Shown here: one piece after another, positions 33,134 to 44,192 of the stretch
How positions within the stretch are numbered: the first letter of the stretch is position 1
Layout of the letters: each line of letters opens with the position of its first letter
NCBI GenBank assembly: GCA_036023115.1
Contig: JAYKKT010000061.1
Coordinates: 11,653,501 to 11,717,500, forward strand
Direction: 5' to 3'
DNA length: 64,000 nt
DNA from: Brasenia schreberi
Lineage: Eukaryota; Streptophyta; Magnoliopsida; Nymphaeales; Cabombaceae
Notes under the pieces: generated by a model
The model's input: the letters and a program-made list of their open reading frames with translations, nothing else
Told to the model about the DNA's origin: nothing
Databases searched by the model: none
Made by a program: the position numbers and the translations under genes

Positions 33134-33508
33134 TTATCCATCTAGTCTTGGTATTAGGATTTTCTTATCATGTATTTGTAGCTCTAGGAAATATTTTTCT
33201 ATCTTGTAGTTTGTCATGGTGTTTAACCACTTATTTCCTAGTATTATGTGAAGTTGTTTATCTCGTCTTTCACATTGGATTTGGAAGGTTACATAGAATG
33301 CTTGGTTTTCTAAAATGATTGTTTTGACTACTAATCCTCCACTTGTTAATAAGTTCCCTTGTAGATCCTTGTACAAATGTGAACTAGGTCTAACTTGATC
33401 TTGTGCTGTTATTAGTTCCGGAGTAATATAATTATCTCCTGCACCTGTATCAATTAATATCTTACAATCTTGGCTATTTATCTTTCCCTGGATAAAGAAC
33501 TGATCTGG
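33134..33508 (-). pseudogene. Caulimovirid first pepsin-like motif, C-terminal to the movement protein
   Basis: A DTGAGDNY motif at 33428-33451 and a downstream LHIILGNKWLNTM (the ILG...hydrophobic motif) span about 110 residues, a retropepsin-sized domain. It lies in the same frame as the movement protein and is separated from it by one TGA (33509-33511). With the next domain this gives two successive DTGA motifs before RT. Confidence 0.65.
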
Positions 33509-34387
33509 TCATGGCTCGTCTATAGGAATGTTATAGCTCGTACTTGGTTCAGTTATATCTTTAACAGGTGGTCCTGTTAAACTGAGTCTTTTTTGTATGA
33601 TTTCTAACTTTTGTGTATTATCCTCTTGATAGCTTGGCTCACCTTGTTCTACTATTGTTAATAGTTCTTTGAATGGATCTTCGATACATACACTATCTTG
33701 TGTTTTTCTAGAACTTGATAGGTAATGTTTGTTACTAATTACATATAGGCTTTTACCTTTTATGGTCATGACTTTACTACCTGGTTTCAGTTCTATTCCA
33801 CTGAGTTTCCAGTATAGTACTAGTGCTTTGTCTATATTGGCATCTGTTGTTGATATTGTATAGTTTGGATTAACTATAAATTTTAGCTTTTGATAAATAA
33901 GGTTTCCCTTAAGTTCTGCAATTATGGCTCTATCTGCTGGATAGGTTATTCTATCATCTGCTATATATAGTTCTTGTGGGGTATCTATTCCTTCTTTAAA
34001 ACATGCTTTGATCATGATTTCTATTCCTCCAAAATATACAAATTTCATTGGATTCTTGTTTTTTATCTTTTTTAATTCTTGTCTAAGTCCTGCTTTGTTG
34101 ATCAGTGGGACTCTAGTTGTGCCACGTGCTTGGCTTATGTCTATGATATGTTCTCTTTTATTTATAATATAATATTCTTCTAAATCTTTTTTGAAGAAAT
34201 TTCTTACTACTGGTATATTGAATATCTTGTTTTTGTTTATACTTAGTTCTTGTTTTTCTATCTTTTTGAATAATTTGTTGTCGAAAATTATCCTTTGGTT
34301 TGTGAATTGTTTTGATAGCTCTTCTTCGTAGCTTATTTCTTCTAATGTTTCTATCTGTTTATCAGTCATTAGAATCACTTGTTTCAC
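33509..34387 (-). pseudogene. Caulimovirid movement protein (30K superfamily)
   Basis: This is a 292-codon open frame. The central region FVYFGGIEIMIKACF with the following GIDTPQELYIADDRI matches the 30K-superfamily movement-protein core of caulimovirids, which forms tubules through plasmodesmata. FIVNPNYTISTTDANIDKA follows, resembling the conserved D-containing strand block. The frame starts 26 nt inside the end of the capsid frame. One TGA separates it from the first protease-like motif. Confidence 0.8.
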
Positions 34388-35020
34388 TATCTGATGTTGA
34401 TTCTATGTCATCTTCTGTTTCTGTGTAATAGATTGTATCATTGTCTGATAGTTCTATCTGTTCCATCAATAGAATGTCTAATTCTATATATTCTTGTATT
34501 TCCATTTGTTGGATCTTGGTTGTCTTAGGCATTGTGCATTCCCTTGCTATATGTCCTAGTTTGCCACAGTTGTAGCATTTACATTGCTTTGGATTTTTGG
34601 TATAGTTTTTCTGATGTTTTTTGCTTAACAAAATATCTTTTCCTTGGCTTTCTATACTTGAATTTGTTTGGTATATGTCTTCTTTTCCTTTTGATAAATT
34701 TCTTATCTTTTGAGTTTCTTTTTGCTTAGTGTTTTCCTTGGATATTGCTTGCTGCATCCTAGTTTGGGTGCTTCATATCTTGTGCAACACTTATATTGGT
34801 TTCTGAATATATCTTTCATCTTTCTTTCTTCTCTTATCTTGATACATGTCTCAGTATACCATTGTTTTAAAATTCTATTCTTGTTCCTAATGTATCTGTT
34901 TTGCTTTTATCTTTGTAACTTGTACTAATTTGTTCATTTATTGGCTTAGGTAACTTTTGATAGAATATCTCGTGTAAGCTTTTCTTTTCTTCTTTGGTTA
35001 ATACTGCTTGATAATAGTAT
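34362..35020 (-). pseudogene. Caulimovirid capsid protein, C-terminal part with zinc knuckle
   Basis: The frame 34362-34757 has a basic region, the CCHC knuckle CYNCGKLGHIAREC (typical of caulimovirid CP and retroviral NC) and an acidic Ser/Asp/Glu-rich tail. Decayed frames upstream (34760-35020) read as LTKEEKKSLHEIFYQKLPKP, plausibly more of the capsid. The N-terminal part is missing at about 35020, where transporter-related sequence begins. Confidence 0.8.
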
Positions 35021-35195
35021 TTACTAAACGCGCATATGTATATACATGTAGACCTTGAATTTCCCTTGCAACGTTCTTATCAGGCAAATAATCATAACAG
35101 CATATTTAAGATACACCATGTAGACCTTGAATTTCCTTTGCAACATTCCTTTGTTATGATTATTCAACTAATTTTGTGACTTTCGATTCTTTCAG

Positions 35196-35693
35196 CATCT
35201 GTCGGCCTTTCATTCATGCAATTCACAAATATGAATTCGATGAGGAACCTCTTCATTACTGGTGTTTCCTTATTCCTTGGGCTATCTGTTCCACAGTATT
35301 TTTTCCAGTACACAACCATAGCCCAGCATGGCCCTTCTCACACCAAGGCCGGATGGGTAAGTATAAAGTGTTTGCCTAAAGTATAGTTATGGGGGAATGG
35401 TTTACATGTGAAGTAGATACTGAATATTACTGTTCAATTAACCTCTGGGTTATTTCTTTACTTGTTTGTCTTGTTGTTGCAGTTCAATGACTTCATCAAC
35501 ACAACATTTTCATCGCCAGCAACGGTTGCCCTGATCGTTGCAGTATTTCTTGATAACACACTCGACTACAAAGACAGCTAAAGATAGAGGAATGCCTTGG
35601 TGGGTAAAGTTTCGTACGTTCAAAGGTGACAGCAGAAATGAGGAATTCTACACATTGCCTTTCAATCTCAATAGGTTCTTCCCTCCATCATAA
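35196..35693 (+). pseudogene. Nucleobase-ascorbate transporter (NAT) 3'-end fragment
   Basis: There are two exons. Exon A (35196-35356, acceptor ttctttcag, donor GG|GTAAG) reads VGLSFMQFTNMNSMRNLFI, then SLFLGLSVPQYFFQYT and HGPSHTKAGW. Exon B (35483-35693, acceptor gttgcag) reads FNDFINTTFSSPATVALIVA, VFLDNTLDYKD and, after a 2-nt deletion near 35580, RGMPWWVKFRTFKGDSRNEE, ending NRFFPPS and a stop. This is the C-terminus of plant NAT proteins (plasma-membrane purine/ascorbate-type permeases, 12 TM helices). The frameshift and absent upstream exons make it a pseudogene fragment. It directly abuts the viral capsid remnant. Confidence 0.9.
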
Positions 35694-35972
35694 AGAAATC
35701 TTAGACTTCTTGTTGGAGAAGAAAGGAAGAATAGGAAAAGCTCTACTCTCAGTGGCATCATCAGTTGTGAATATCTTCCACAGGTTCTCCTCCTGTATTC
35801 TATCATTTTGTGATAGATTGGTATTAGCTTCTAGGACCATTAATTTCTATTCATTTTTTTGTATGTAATTGAATGCTTGAACCTCCCATGAAATTTCAAG
35901 ATGGGGTTTCATCTTGTAGCACAATGTCAAATCATTCACCTGAGTGTGTAATATAATAACCCTTAGACCGTG

Positions 35973-36870
35973 AACTTGTTATTGGCCTTCGGGTCATCCT
36001 CTGCAACTTCTTCGGTACCTTACCTAAGGTAGAGAATGCAACGTTCTGTGTTGACAGCCACCAGGTCATAGGTCTGCACAAGTGTGAGTGTGTGTGCACT
36101 TGATATTGGTGCAAACCTGGAACTTGTTATTGGCCTTCGGGTCATCCTCTGCAACTTCTTCGGTACCTTACCTAAGGTAGAGAATGCAACGTTCTGTGTT
36201 GACAGCCACCAGGTCATAGGTCTGCACAAGTGTGGGTGTGTGCGCACTTGATATTGGTGCAAACCGGGATGGTGAGAAGGAATTGATCAAATACAGCGCG
36301 CACCTGATACTTCAGGTTGATTAAAATCCATTTTCATAAACCAAATATTGGTGCAAACCTGGATGGTGAGAAGGAATTGATCAAATATGCAGGTCGATTT
36401 CAAAATCCCATATTAGCGATCTGACTTGTATAAATAACACTACATGTTTCATGCACTCCAGATTGTTTTACCAAATATTGGTGCAAACCCGGATGGTGAG
36501 TGTGTGTGCACTTGATATTGGTGCAAACCCGGATGGTGAGTGTGTGTGCACTTGATATTGGTGCAAACCCGGATGGTGAGAAGGAATTGATCAAATACAG
36601 TGCGCACCTGATACTTCAGGTTGATTAAAATCCATTGTCATAAACCAAATATTGGCGCAAACCCGGATGGTGAGAAGGAATTGATCAAATATGCTGGTCG
36701 ATTTCAAAATCCCATATTAGTGATCTGACTTATATAAAAAACACTACATGTTTCATGCACTCCAGATTGTTTTATCAAATATTGGTTCAAACCCGGATGG
36801 TGAGAAGGAATTGATCAAATATGCAGGTCGATTTCAAAATCCCATATTAGCCATCTGACTCCAGACTATT
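35973..36870. repeat. Satellite-like array with mixed periods
   Basis: A 148-bp unit starting aacttgttattggccttcgg occurs at 35973 and 36121. Downstream, the phrase ggtgcaaacccggatggtga recurs with starts (GC of gcaaacc) near 36259, 36353, 36483, 36523, 36563, 36657 and 36787. The spacings are 94, 130, 40, 40, 94 and 130 bp, so a 94+130 higher-order block is repeated on either side of two 40-bp units. There is no coding signal. Confidence 0.85.
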
Positions 36871-36889
36871 TCATGCGCAGTTGTGAAAG

Positions 36890-37430
36890 TAAAAGGAACT
36901 GAGAAGGCTGCCTAGGCATCGCCCGTTCCTGTCACCCAGGAACCTGGAGTTGGTAACCAAATCGTTTTTGGTTCGAGTCCTCAACTGCCCAAAACCACCA
37001 GCAAAAAGCACATTTAAAATTTTTAAATTTTAAAGAAACTTGTTTCAAAAATTCTGGAACTCCGGTTTACAATTGCCGTTTCTGTTTTGGGTTTGTTCTG
37101 GTTTCTTGTCCGGATCGATTCCAGTTAGAACCGCCAGACCCACCGGCCATGTCTGAAGCTGCCAAACAGCTGGGGTGTTCCTTCACAATCCTCATTTCTC
37201 CCTTCACAAAATTTGAAATATTCTTCTTCAGAAATCTCTTCAAGTTCGCTGCATAGCTTCAGACGGCAAGTCCTTAATTATCCTTAAGCAATAATAGAAT
37301 AGTCCAAGAAATAGATAGGTCCTTCATATTGAATGTCTATGTTCAGTCGAATGAAGTATGATCTCTGATTATGGATCAACATAGTTGTGGCTTTTTGAGT
37401 CGTGCATATAAAATGTCAAAGATAGTCTCC
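36890..37430. other. Unannotated stretch
   Basis: I see no gene. It contains a polymerase III box-B-like word, ggttcgagtcc (36970-36980), without a convincing box A or tRNA fold. Confidence 0.4.
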
Positions 37431-37433
37431 ACA

Positions 37434-37795
37434 AGTTTAACAACGAAAAAAGCATGAACAGTAAGAAAGATAAGACAAATGAATCAATAAACTAGGATAA
37501 GACAAATGAATCAATAAACCATAAAGAAAAGACATTATTCTATCGGCTAGTGATTATGAGGCCCCAATTCTTGTGGCCAAGAGAGATGCTACAGAGAACC
37601 TTTCTTTGACCCTCCACAAGTTTAACATAAACGAATCGATAAACCACCAACAAGAAAAAAGATAAACAATAAGACAAATGAATCAATTAACCATGAAAAA
37701 AAAGCATCATTCTATCGGCCAGTGATTACAAAGGCCCCAATTCTTAGCCAAGAGGGATGCTACAGGGAACCTTTCTCTGTCCCTCCATCTAAGGA
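37434..37795. repeat. ~185-bp tandem duplication
   Basis: Two diverged copies (about 37434-37617 and 37618-37795) share ccacaagtttaac, agacaaatgaatcaat, cattctatcggc and ggccccaattctt. Open frames across them are not recognisable. Confidence 0.75.
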
Positions 37796-38164
37796 TGTAA
37801 CGGAGTCGAGTTGAACCCGAGTGTGGTCGTACTGAAGTTTGACTCCATGAACTGCTGAGCTTATTCCAGCTCGATGAGCATGTGCAGGAACATATATTGA
37901 GTGCCTTCTTCACATGAAAAACTCTTTCTTTTTCTCGCTAATTAGGCAAATGTGGGCGCCCAATGTCAAGATGAAGCCGAGCATTTTATAGCCGAGCATG
38001 ATATTAGTGCTTCGTGACGTTTGCGTGAAGCTATTGGGAAAAAGCATTCTTGCCATTGCTTATACCAGTAATTGCTTAATTTGTGTATTTGGTCGGGAAT
38101 GGATGAACAATTGATTGATATTGTTATATTGAATGATTATGATAAGAGGGAATTTGTATCTCAG

Positions 38165-38316
38165 GTTCTGCTAAGAGGCCCCAAGAATGCCCGGGAGGCA
38201 CACAAGAACTTCGAGAAGGCTCCTGGTATGCCACACGGTCACACCAAGCCTTATATCTGCTCCAAGGGACGAAAATTTGAAAGGTTAAGAGGTAGAAGGA
38301 ACAATAGGGGTTTAAA
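38165..38316 (+). pseudogene. 60S ribosomal protein L18 last exon, split by copia 3
   Basis: The acceptor gtatctcag ends at 38164. The exon reads [20 protein letters not shown] and [20 protein letters not shown], then LRGRRNNRG, the C-terminus of eukaryotic RPL18 (eL18: [16 protein letters not shown]...RGFKV type). The element at 38317-43746 cuts it. The remaining bases after the insertion (43747-43757, ttaaagtctga) would supply the F-K-V-stop end, but only with a 1-nt shift, so the end is frameshifted. No upstream RPL18 exon is seen nearby. The preserved acceptor shows this is a partial gene copy and not a retrocopy. Confidence 0.85.
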
Positions 38317-39139
38317 TGTCGACAAAATCCATAAAAATACATACATAATAAACCAATATGCAACAAATGTAAACATTCCCCAATCAACAGCTGCAGATCC
38401 AAAAGAAGCCATAAACAAACCATACGGAAAACAGAAGCAATAATCACAAGAAGAATTTATTTGTATGAGTCGCCCTTGCAAACTTTCATTAGAGAAATCA
38501 GTGTCCCGCTATACAATACGTACGAGTACCTATGCCTTTCTCCCACGATAAAACACACACACAATTCGAAGACACGTGACTTCAACCACGTCTCAATCGC
38601 CTATGGTTGAAGGGAAAGGAAAATATTCACACCGTAGGAAATACCACGGGCAGAGAACACAGATAGGAGGAGAGAGAGTGTTAGGAATCCCTAATATGTT
38701 ATTTATAGACGACGTGTTGGATCATGGATCATGGAGCCGATTCAAACCACACACCTCTTAGTCCTATAATCGTTCTCCTGTAAACACTATTGACCATTAG
38801 ATTAACAGTTTTCTTACAAAAAGATAGACCGAAGACAATTACCAATCCTAAGCCCGACCCGTCGTGCGCATGTTGTTTATCATGTCCTCCCTAAGCTCTT
38901 TGAACTAAGGTTTATGAGCTATCAACTATAGAAAATGACATATGGGTTTGTCTCATTATTCAATATGGGATTAAACTTTGTCTCCTCTTCATCATCACAT
39001 TGCACAAATTCCTTGCATGCGACTTTATTTACACTTTACGACTCATATATTTCAATAATGCATCAATTGAATATTTGGGATATGAACATGAATTAAATGT
39101 TATTAATGCACATGAGTTTAATTAACATTAAATCCAATA
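38317..39139 (-). repeat. 3' LTR of copia 3
   Basis: An ~823-bp LTR sharing most of its sequence with 42909-43746, for example the blocks around agtcgcccttgcaaac and gttatttatagacg. Confidence 0.85.
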
Positions 39140-39361
39140 ATACCACAAAGTCCTAAAGTAAAAAAGTGTCCTTTCAAACCAACCATCATATTAATGGTCA
39201 TGCATTCATATCCTGTATCATGATTGACTTCACGGAACAACCCAATTCTCTTATTATAGCTACACAATGTCAATCACTTAGTCGAGTATCTCAAAGGATG
39301 TATTGCTAGCATCTTGTCCTATGACCCGATCCCATTCAATGAATAATCTCTTGCTAAACTT

Positions 39362-40550
39362 CTAGTCATGACACTTTAGGTTTATAGGGGACATATAAAT
39401 AAATATTAAAAATATCACATAGCAACTAGCATCACTAAATTCTTGAAGAACATAAGGATATTTACGAAATGCAATCCAAGGGAAATCATTTCTTTCACAT
39501 AGCGAAATACTCTGTCTATAGCTTCTCAATGGGTTATATCGGAACAACTAGTGTATCTACTCAACTTACACACAATAAATGCAATATAAAGTCATGTATA
39601 GTTGGTTAGATATATCAAACTACCGATAATTTGAGAATATTATAGTTGAGACACAATAATATAACTTTTGTTCTTATACAAAGCCTTAGATCATATGTGG
39701 TCTTAACAAGTCTACAATTTGTATATTCAAATCTCTCTAAAACTTTCATAGTGAGACTGAGAGATTACTATACTATCAGTAGACCTTGTGATTTTAAGCC
39801 TAAAATCACATCAGTCACACTCATGTCCTTAATCTCAAACTTGTTACATAACAATGACTTAGTCTCATTTACAATTCTCATATCATAACCAAACAACAAT
39901 ATATCATTTATGTATAGGTAAAGAATGATGAATTCATTATTGATCGACTTGTAGTAGATACACTTATCATAATCATTATAAAGTAAAAAGATGATATCAC
40001 ATAATCAAACTTTTCATGTTTTTATTTAGGAGCTTGTTTTAAACTATATAATGATTTAACAAGCTTATACATCTTATACTCATTCTCACGAACCATAAAT
40101 ACCTCTAATTGATCCATATAAATTTTCTCATGGAGGTTACCATGTAGAAAAACAATCCTCACATGCATACGATGGATTGTAAGGTCATATAGGGATGTCA
40201 ATGTTATAAGCACTCGGATTGTGGTCATTCAGAAAACTGGTGAATGGGTATTGAAGTAATTTATTCCTTTCTTTTGTGTGTATCCCTTGTCAACTAACCT
40301 GACCTTTTACTTGTTGATTGTTTCGTCTAAATTCAACTTCTTCTTAAAAATTCACTTGCAACCTAGAGTATAACAATGAGGAGGCACATCTATGAATTCT
40401 CAAGTACTATTAGAGAGAATTTACTAGATTCCATTATTAATGACTTCATTCCAAAACTTAACCTTAGGTGAGGTCATAAAATGCTTGAAGGTTATAGAAC
40501 CATCATCGACATTGAAAGTAACAAAGTCACTTTCAAAGTCCTTTTCTTAA
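39362..40550 (-). pseudogene. Copia 3 RT/RNase H remnant
   Basis: The frame 40022-40228 reads IHRMHVRIVFLHGNLHEKIY and YKMYKLVKSLYSLKQAPK, the RT block with the V.TAFL.G.L.E.IYM motif, in which the catalytic Asp region has decayed. Stops separate it from RNase H remnants toward 39362. Compare 48182-48480 in copia 4, which is the same block. Confidence 0.8.
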
Positions 40551-40580
40551 TCATCTAATTTAGAAACAACACAATTAGAG

Positions 40581-41672
40581 TCACCCCATATTTGTCATCC
40601 TTTCCACATGATCGAGAATAAAACTAGTAGTAGGGTCATAATCTCTATAAGATATATTTTGGGGAACTCTAGTGTTCATGTGAAACATATTCTCAAAGAA
40701 TATGGCATCAAGGAATTCAACTATTGTGTTGACATCTATACTAGAAACATTATATCTAATGACAAATAATCTATAACCATAGCTTATCTCCACTTAAACT
40801 AAAAATATAACATTCACTGTTTTAAGTCTCAATTTCTTTCTCTTGTATTGAGGGATGAATATTTTCGCAAGACACCCCACACTTTGAGATATTTGATACC
40901 GTTTTTTCGTCCCTTTCAAAGCTCATAGGGACTACTTTTCTCATGTTTATGGGGAACTCAATTTAGAATATAGCAGGCCATATTAAAGCTAAGTAGGTAA
41001 CTCAGAACTTTGAAGTAAAATATTAATCATATCATAGAGGGTTATATTCTTTCGTTCAATTATCCCATTACACTACAGAGAGTACAGAACAATAACCTAA
41101 TGAACAATATCGTTGCTTTGACAGTATTCTTGGAAAATGTTTGAGGTATACTTTCCTCTCCTATCATACCTTAATTGTTTAAGTATTTTGTTTGTTTGAG
41201 TTTGTACTTCATTTCTAAATATTTGAAACTTTTCTAAAGCTTTATCTTTATTTTTAAGCAAGTAAATATAATAATATCTACTGTAATTATCAATAAACAT
41301 GATAAAATATCTTTTATTATCCCTTGTAGTCATTCCATTGAATTTACAAATATCATTGTGCACCACATCCAAAATTTTGGATTTCCTTTCAACCATATGA
41401 AAACGTTTCCTAGGTTGCTTTGCTTGCACACATATGTCACATTTGTATTTTCTATCTATGATAGTCTTAGGGATAAGGTTTAAATTCATCATTATTTTCA
41501 TGGAATCAAAGTTTACATGACCTAACCTAGTATGCCATACATCAGATGATTCAATATTGTACACAGAAGAAAAAGATGAAGCAGAAATAAAAGTTTTATT
41601 ATCATTAAAATTTATATAATAATCAACAATTGGTTCTACATAAATTTTAAATAGATCCGTTACATCAAACAA
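40581..41672 (-). pseudogene. Copia 3 integrase
   Basis: The frame 41097-41672 has DVWHTRLGHVNFDSMKIMMN (HHCC), CDICVQAKQPRKRF, VVHNDICKFNG, FIMFIDNYSRYYYIYLLKNK and LRYDRRGKYTSNIFQEYC (second Asp retained as Asp in RYDRRG). The C-terminal block 40581-40793 has DAIFFENMF. Stops interrupt the ERKNR region. Confidence 0.85.
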
Positions 41673-42099
41673 ATAACCCTTTCCAAAGAAATACCCTATA
41701 CTAAGTCATGTAAGCATGACTTTATTACATTTACAATCTAACCTTAATCCCTTCCTAACTAAAACAAGACCACTGAAGATATTCTAGCGAATCGTTGAAA
41801 TGTGTCTAACTCCATCAAGAGTTACAACCTCTCTTAAAGGAAATTTCAAATCAACATGCCTTTCGCCCTTGACTTTAGTAGTTGAATGATCTCCAAGGTC
41901 ATAATTCTCATATAGATGGCCTGATAAGACACAAACAAAGACTAGTGAACATAAATGCGCACATTAGCCCTAAAGTCTACAGTATAGTATTGTAACTCAT
42001 AAATAAAAAAGAGATGGGGTTTAAGGAATAAATATCTGTCACTAGCAAGCAAAATGTCACCACCATATTGACCATAGCTTCTTCAGCTACAGTAGATTT

Positions 42100-42880
42100 C
42101 TTGGATTTCTTTGAAGAACAATCCTTCGCCCAATATCCAACCTAACCACAAAGCTAGCACAATTTGTTCTTTGGTTTCTTTGGGATCTGTCTTTGGTTTA
42201 TACTTTGCCTGTTTTTCTGTAATATCACTAAGTTGTTTTCTTCTGACCGTCAAGTTAACCCTAGGGGTGCTATCTATAGGAATAACATGTTTCCGACTTC
42301 TACGCTCTTCTTCTATTCCTATCTACCATAAGGACATCAAGGGTCATCTTACCTTCTTATGCTTGAGATCTATGCTGAAATTTCTCAATGAACATAACAA
42401 TAAACTTGTTAGGAAGCTCTATCTCGACTTCTTTTAGATCATGGCATAAAAACTGAAACTCATGAGCCTATTTGGTCACAAATTTCTCCTCTACCATTTT
42501 ATACTTAAGAAACTTAGCCATGAAATATTTTTCAAAACCGAGGTCTTCAGTATTGTATTTTGGATTAAAAGTATCCCACACATCTTTCATTGTCATGAAA
42601 GGAGAAGAATTATAAACATCGAATAAAATATTTGACAATACAGATAAAATGCAACAGTAGCAGGTGTCATTCTCCTTCCACTTAGTGATTTTATCTGAGC
42701 TTATAGGGACAATATCATTGAGTTGGGACAAATTCAACTCGATATACAAATTTAGTCCTAATCTGGTTAATCAAATTTTCATAAGTTGCTACGAGTATTT
42801 AAAATAGGAATCGGCAAATTTTTCAAGCATCAGGATCAAGTTTACCTTAGGTCGGAGGGTAGCAGTCATAATCATGTTTA
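42100..42880 (-). pseudogene. Copia 3 gag remnant
   Basis: The frame 42468-42749 contains DIVPISSDKITKWKENDT and DVWDTFNPKYNTEDLGFEKY, resembling the UBN2-type gag middle. A decayed zinc knuckle (CAS-C-G-ERxC-like) lies near 42130-42170. No intact start is seen. Confidence 0.7.
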
Positions 42881-42908
42881 CTATGAAAAATGATGATTTC
42901 TCTAAGAT

Positions 42909-43746
42909 TGTTGATAAAATCCGTAGAAATACATGCATAATAAACCAATATGCAACAAATGTAAACATGTCCCAATCAGCAACGGTCGTAGATCCAAAGG
43001 AAGTTATAAACAAACTATTTGGAAAACATAAGTAGAAGCAATAATCAAAAGAAGAACTTATCTATTCGAGTCGCCCTCTAGGACTTGCATTAGAGAAACC
43101 AACACCCCATTATATAGTACGTATGGGTACCTGTGCCTTCCTCCCATGATAAAATGCACATACAACTTGAATGCACATACGTGACTTTGAGTTGACTTCG
43201 ACCATGCCTTAGTCACCGATAGCTGAAGGGAAAGGATCATAGGAATCAGTCACACCATAGGGAATACCATGGCAGAGGAAAGCAGAGAACATAAGTGGGA
43301 GGAGAAAGTGTTAGGGAGTCCTAATCGCTTATTTATAGACGGTGTGTTGGATCGTAGATCATAGATCCGATCCAAACGATGCACCTCTCTGTCTCATTCC
43401 CGTGTAAACACTTTTGACCGTTAGATCAAAAGTTTTTCGTGCAAAATGATAGACCGAAGACAATTCCCAAGCCCAAGCTTGGTCCAACGCTACGTGTGTG
43501 GTCTAGCATCACAAGTTCTTTGAACTAAGGTTCATGAACTACCAACTATATAAAAGAACATGTGGGTTTGTATCATTCTTTAATATGGGATTAAACTTTG
43601 TCTCCTCTTCGTCATCACATTTACAAGTCCCTCACATGTGCTTTTATTTACACTTTAAATTGAATACTTGGAATTTCAACATGAATTAAATGTTATTAAT
43701 GTACATGAATTTAATTAACCCAACTTAATTAACATTAAATCCAACA
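42909..43746 (-). repeat. 5' LTR of copia 3
   Basis: An 838-bp LTR. Its minus-strand start is TGTTGGATTTAATG and its minus-strand end is GGATTTTATCAACA. It is flanked outside by TTAAA. Confidence 0.85.
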
Positions 43747-43751
43747 TTAAA

Positions 43752-44156
43752 GTCTGAGAGTGTGGACAGTCAGTATGCTCAAGGGAACTTTGTTACTGGT
43801 TTTGCCTTTGAGGTATCTTGAAGTGTTTGCTTGAGAAATTTTGCTTTTGATTAGTTTTGAACACATAAATTGTATGAACACCATAGTGCGCAAAAGCCTT
43901 TTTGACATGGTGGATTTGGAGACAGTTATTAAAGCATTCAATAGTTTGTACCGAGCCAGCTGACCAGTTTGTGCCATGGCAACGTCTTTTCAATGCTAAA
44001 TGTACCCGAGTTACTATGCATGGGCGTGGATAGAGATGGGTGGCCACCCAAGTTGCCTAATCTTGCGCTTTGGGAAAGAAAGTATCGCTTTTTCCATGAC
44101 GCATATTCGAGGTTTGTATTTTCCATGATGTTTCCCTTTTACTGATAGTATCTCTT

Positions 44157-44192
<36 letters not shown>

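Larger units (their letters stand above)
20690..35020 (-). mobile_element. Endogenous caulimovirid (pararetrovirus) copy, interrupted by a copia nest
   Basis: Minus-strand remnants of a Caulimoviridae genome occur in the order capsid zinc knuckle (34362-35020), movement protein (33509-34387), first pepsin-like motif (33134-33508), second pepsin-like motif (32719-33100), RT (32202-32722 and 22750-23187), RNase H (22190-22743) and a last ORF (20968-22150). A Ty1/copia element (23188-32201) splits the RT. CP upstream of MP, with a separate last ORF of transactivator type, recalls the Cavemovirus/Solendovirus side of the family; that placement is from memory and uncertain. Stops and frameshifts occur in most ORFs, so it is a non-functional fossil. 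Confidence 0.85.
38317..43746 (-). mobile_element. Ty1/copia retrotransposon 3, inserted in the RPL18 exon
   Basis: The 5.4-kb element on the minus strand has LTRs 38317-39139 and 42909-43746 (starts TGTCGAC/TGTTGAT, ends AATCCAATA/AATCCAACA). It is flanked by 5-bp duplication TTAAA (38312-38316 and 43747-43751). Gag (42468-42749), integrase (41097-41672), an integrase C-terminal block (40581-40793) and RT (40022-40228) appear in Ty1/copia order, all with stops. The sequence after the 5' LTR (minus strand ATCTTAGAGAAATC) is a poor match to the usual Met-tRNA PBS. Confidence 0.9.

Noticed and set aside
35973..36870. CRISPR-like spaced repeats
   Set aside because: Spacers are not unique and repeats are diverged. 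This is a plant nuclear tandem array.
36930..36995. Possible tRNA gene or SINE (box-B-like ggttcgagtcc)
   Set aside because: The T-stem does not pair well, box A is not at a normal distance and there is no cloverleaf or poly-A/T tail.
37707..37913. Minus-strand frame of 68 codons
   Set aside because: It overlaps a local duplication, has no family resemblance, and is not in the same frame in the other copy.
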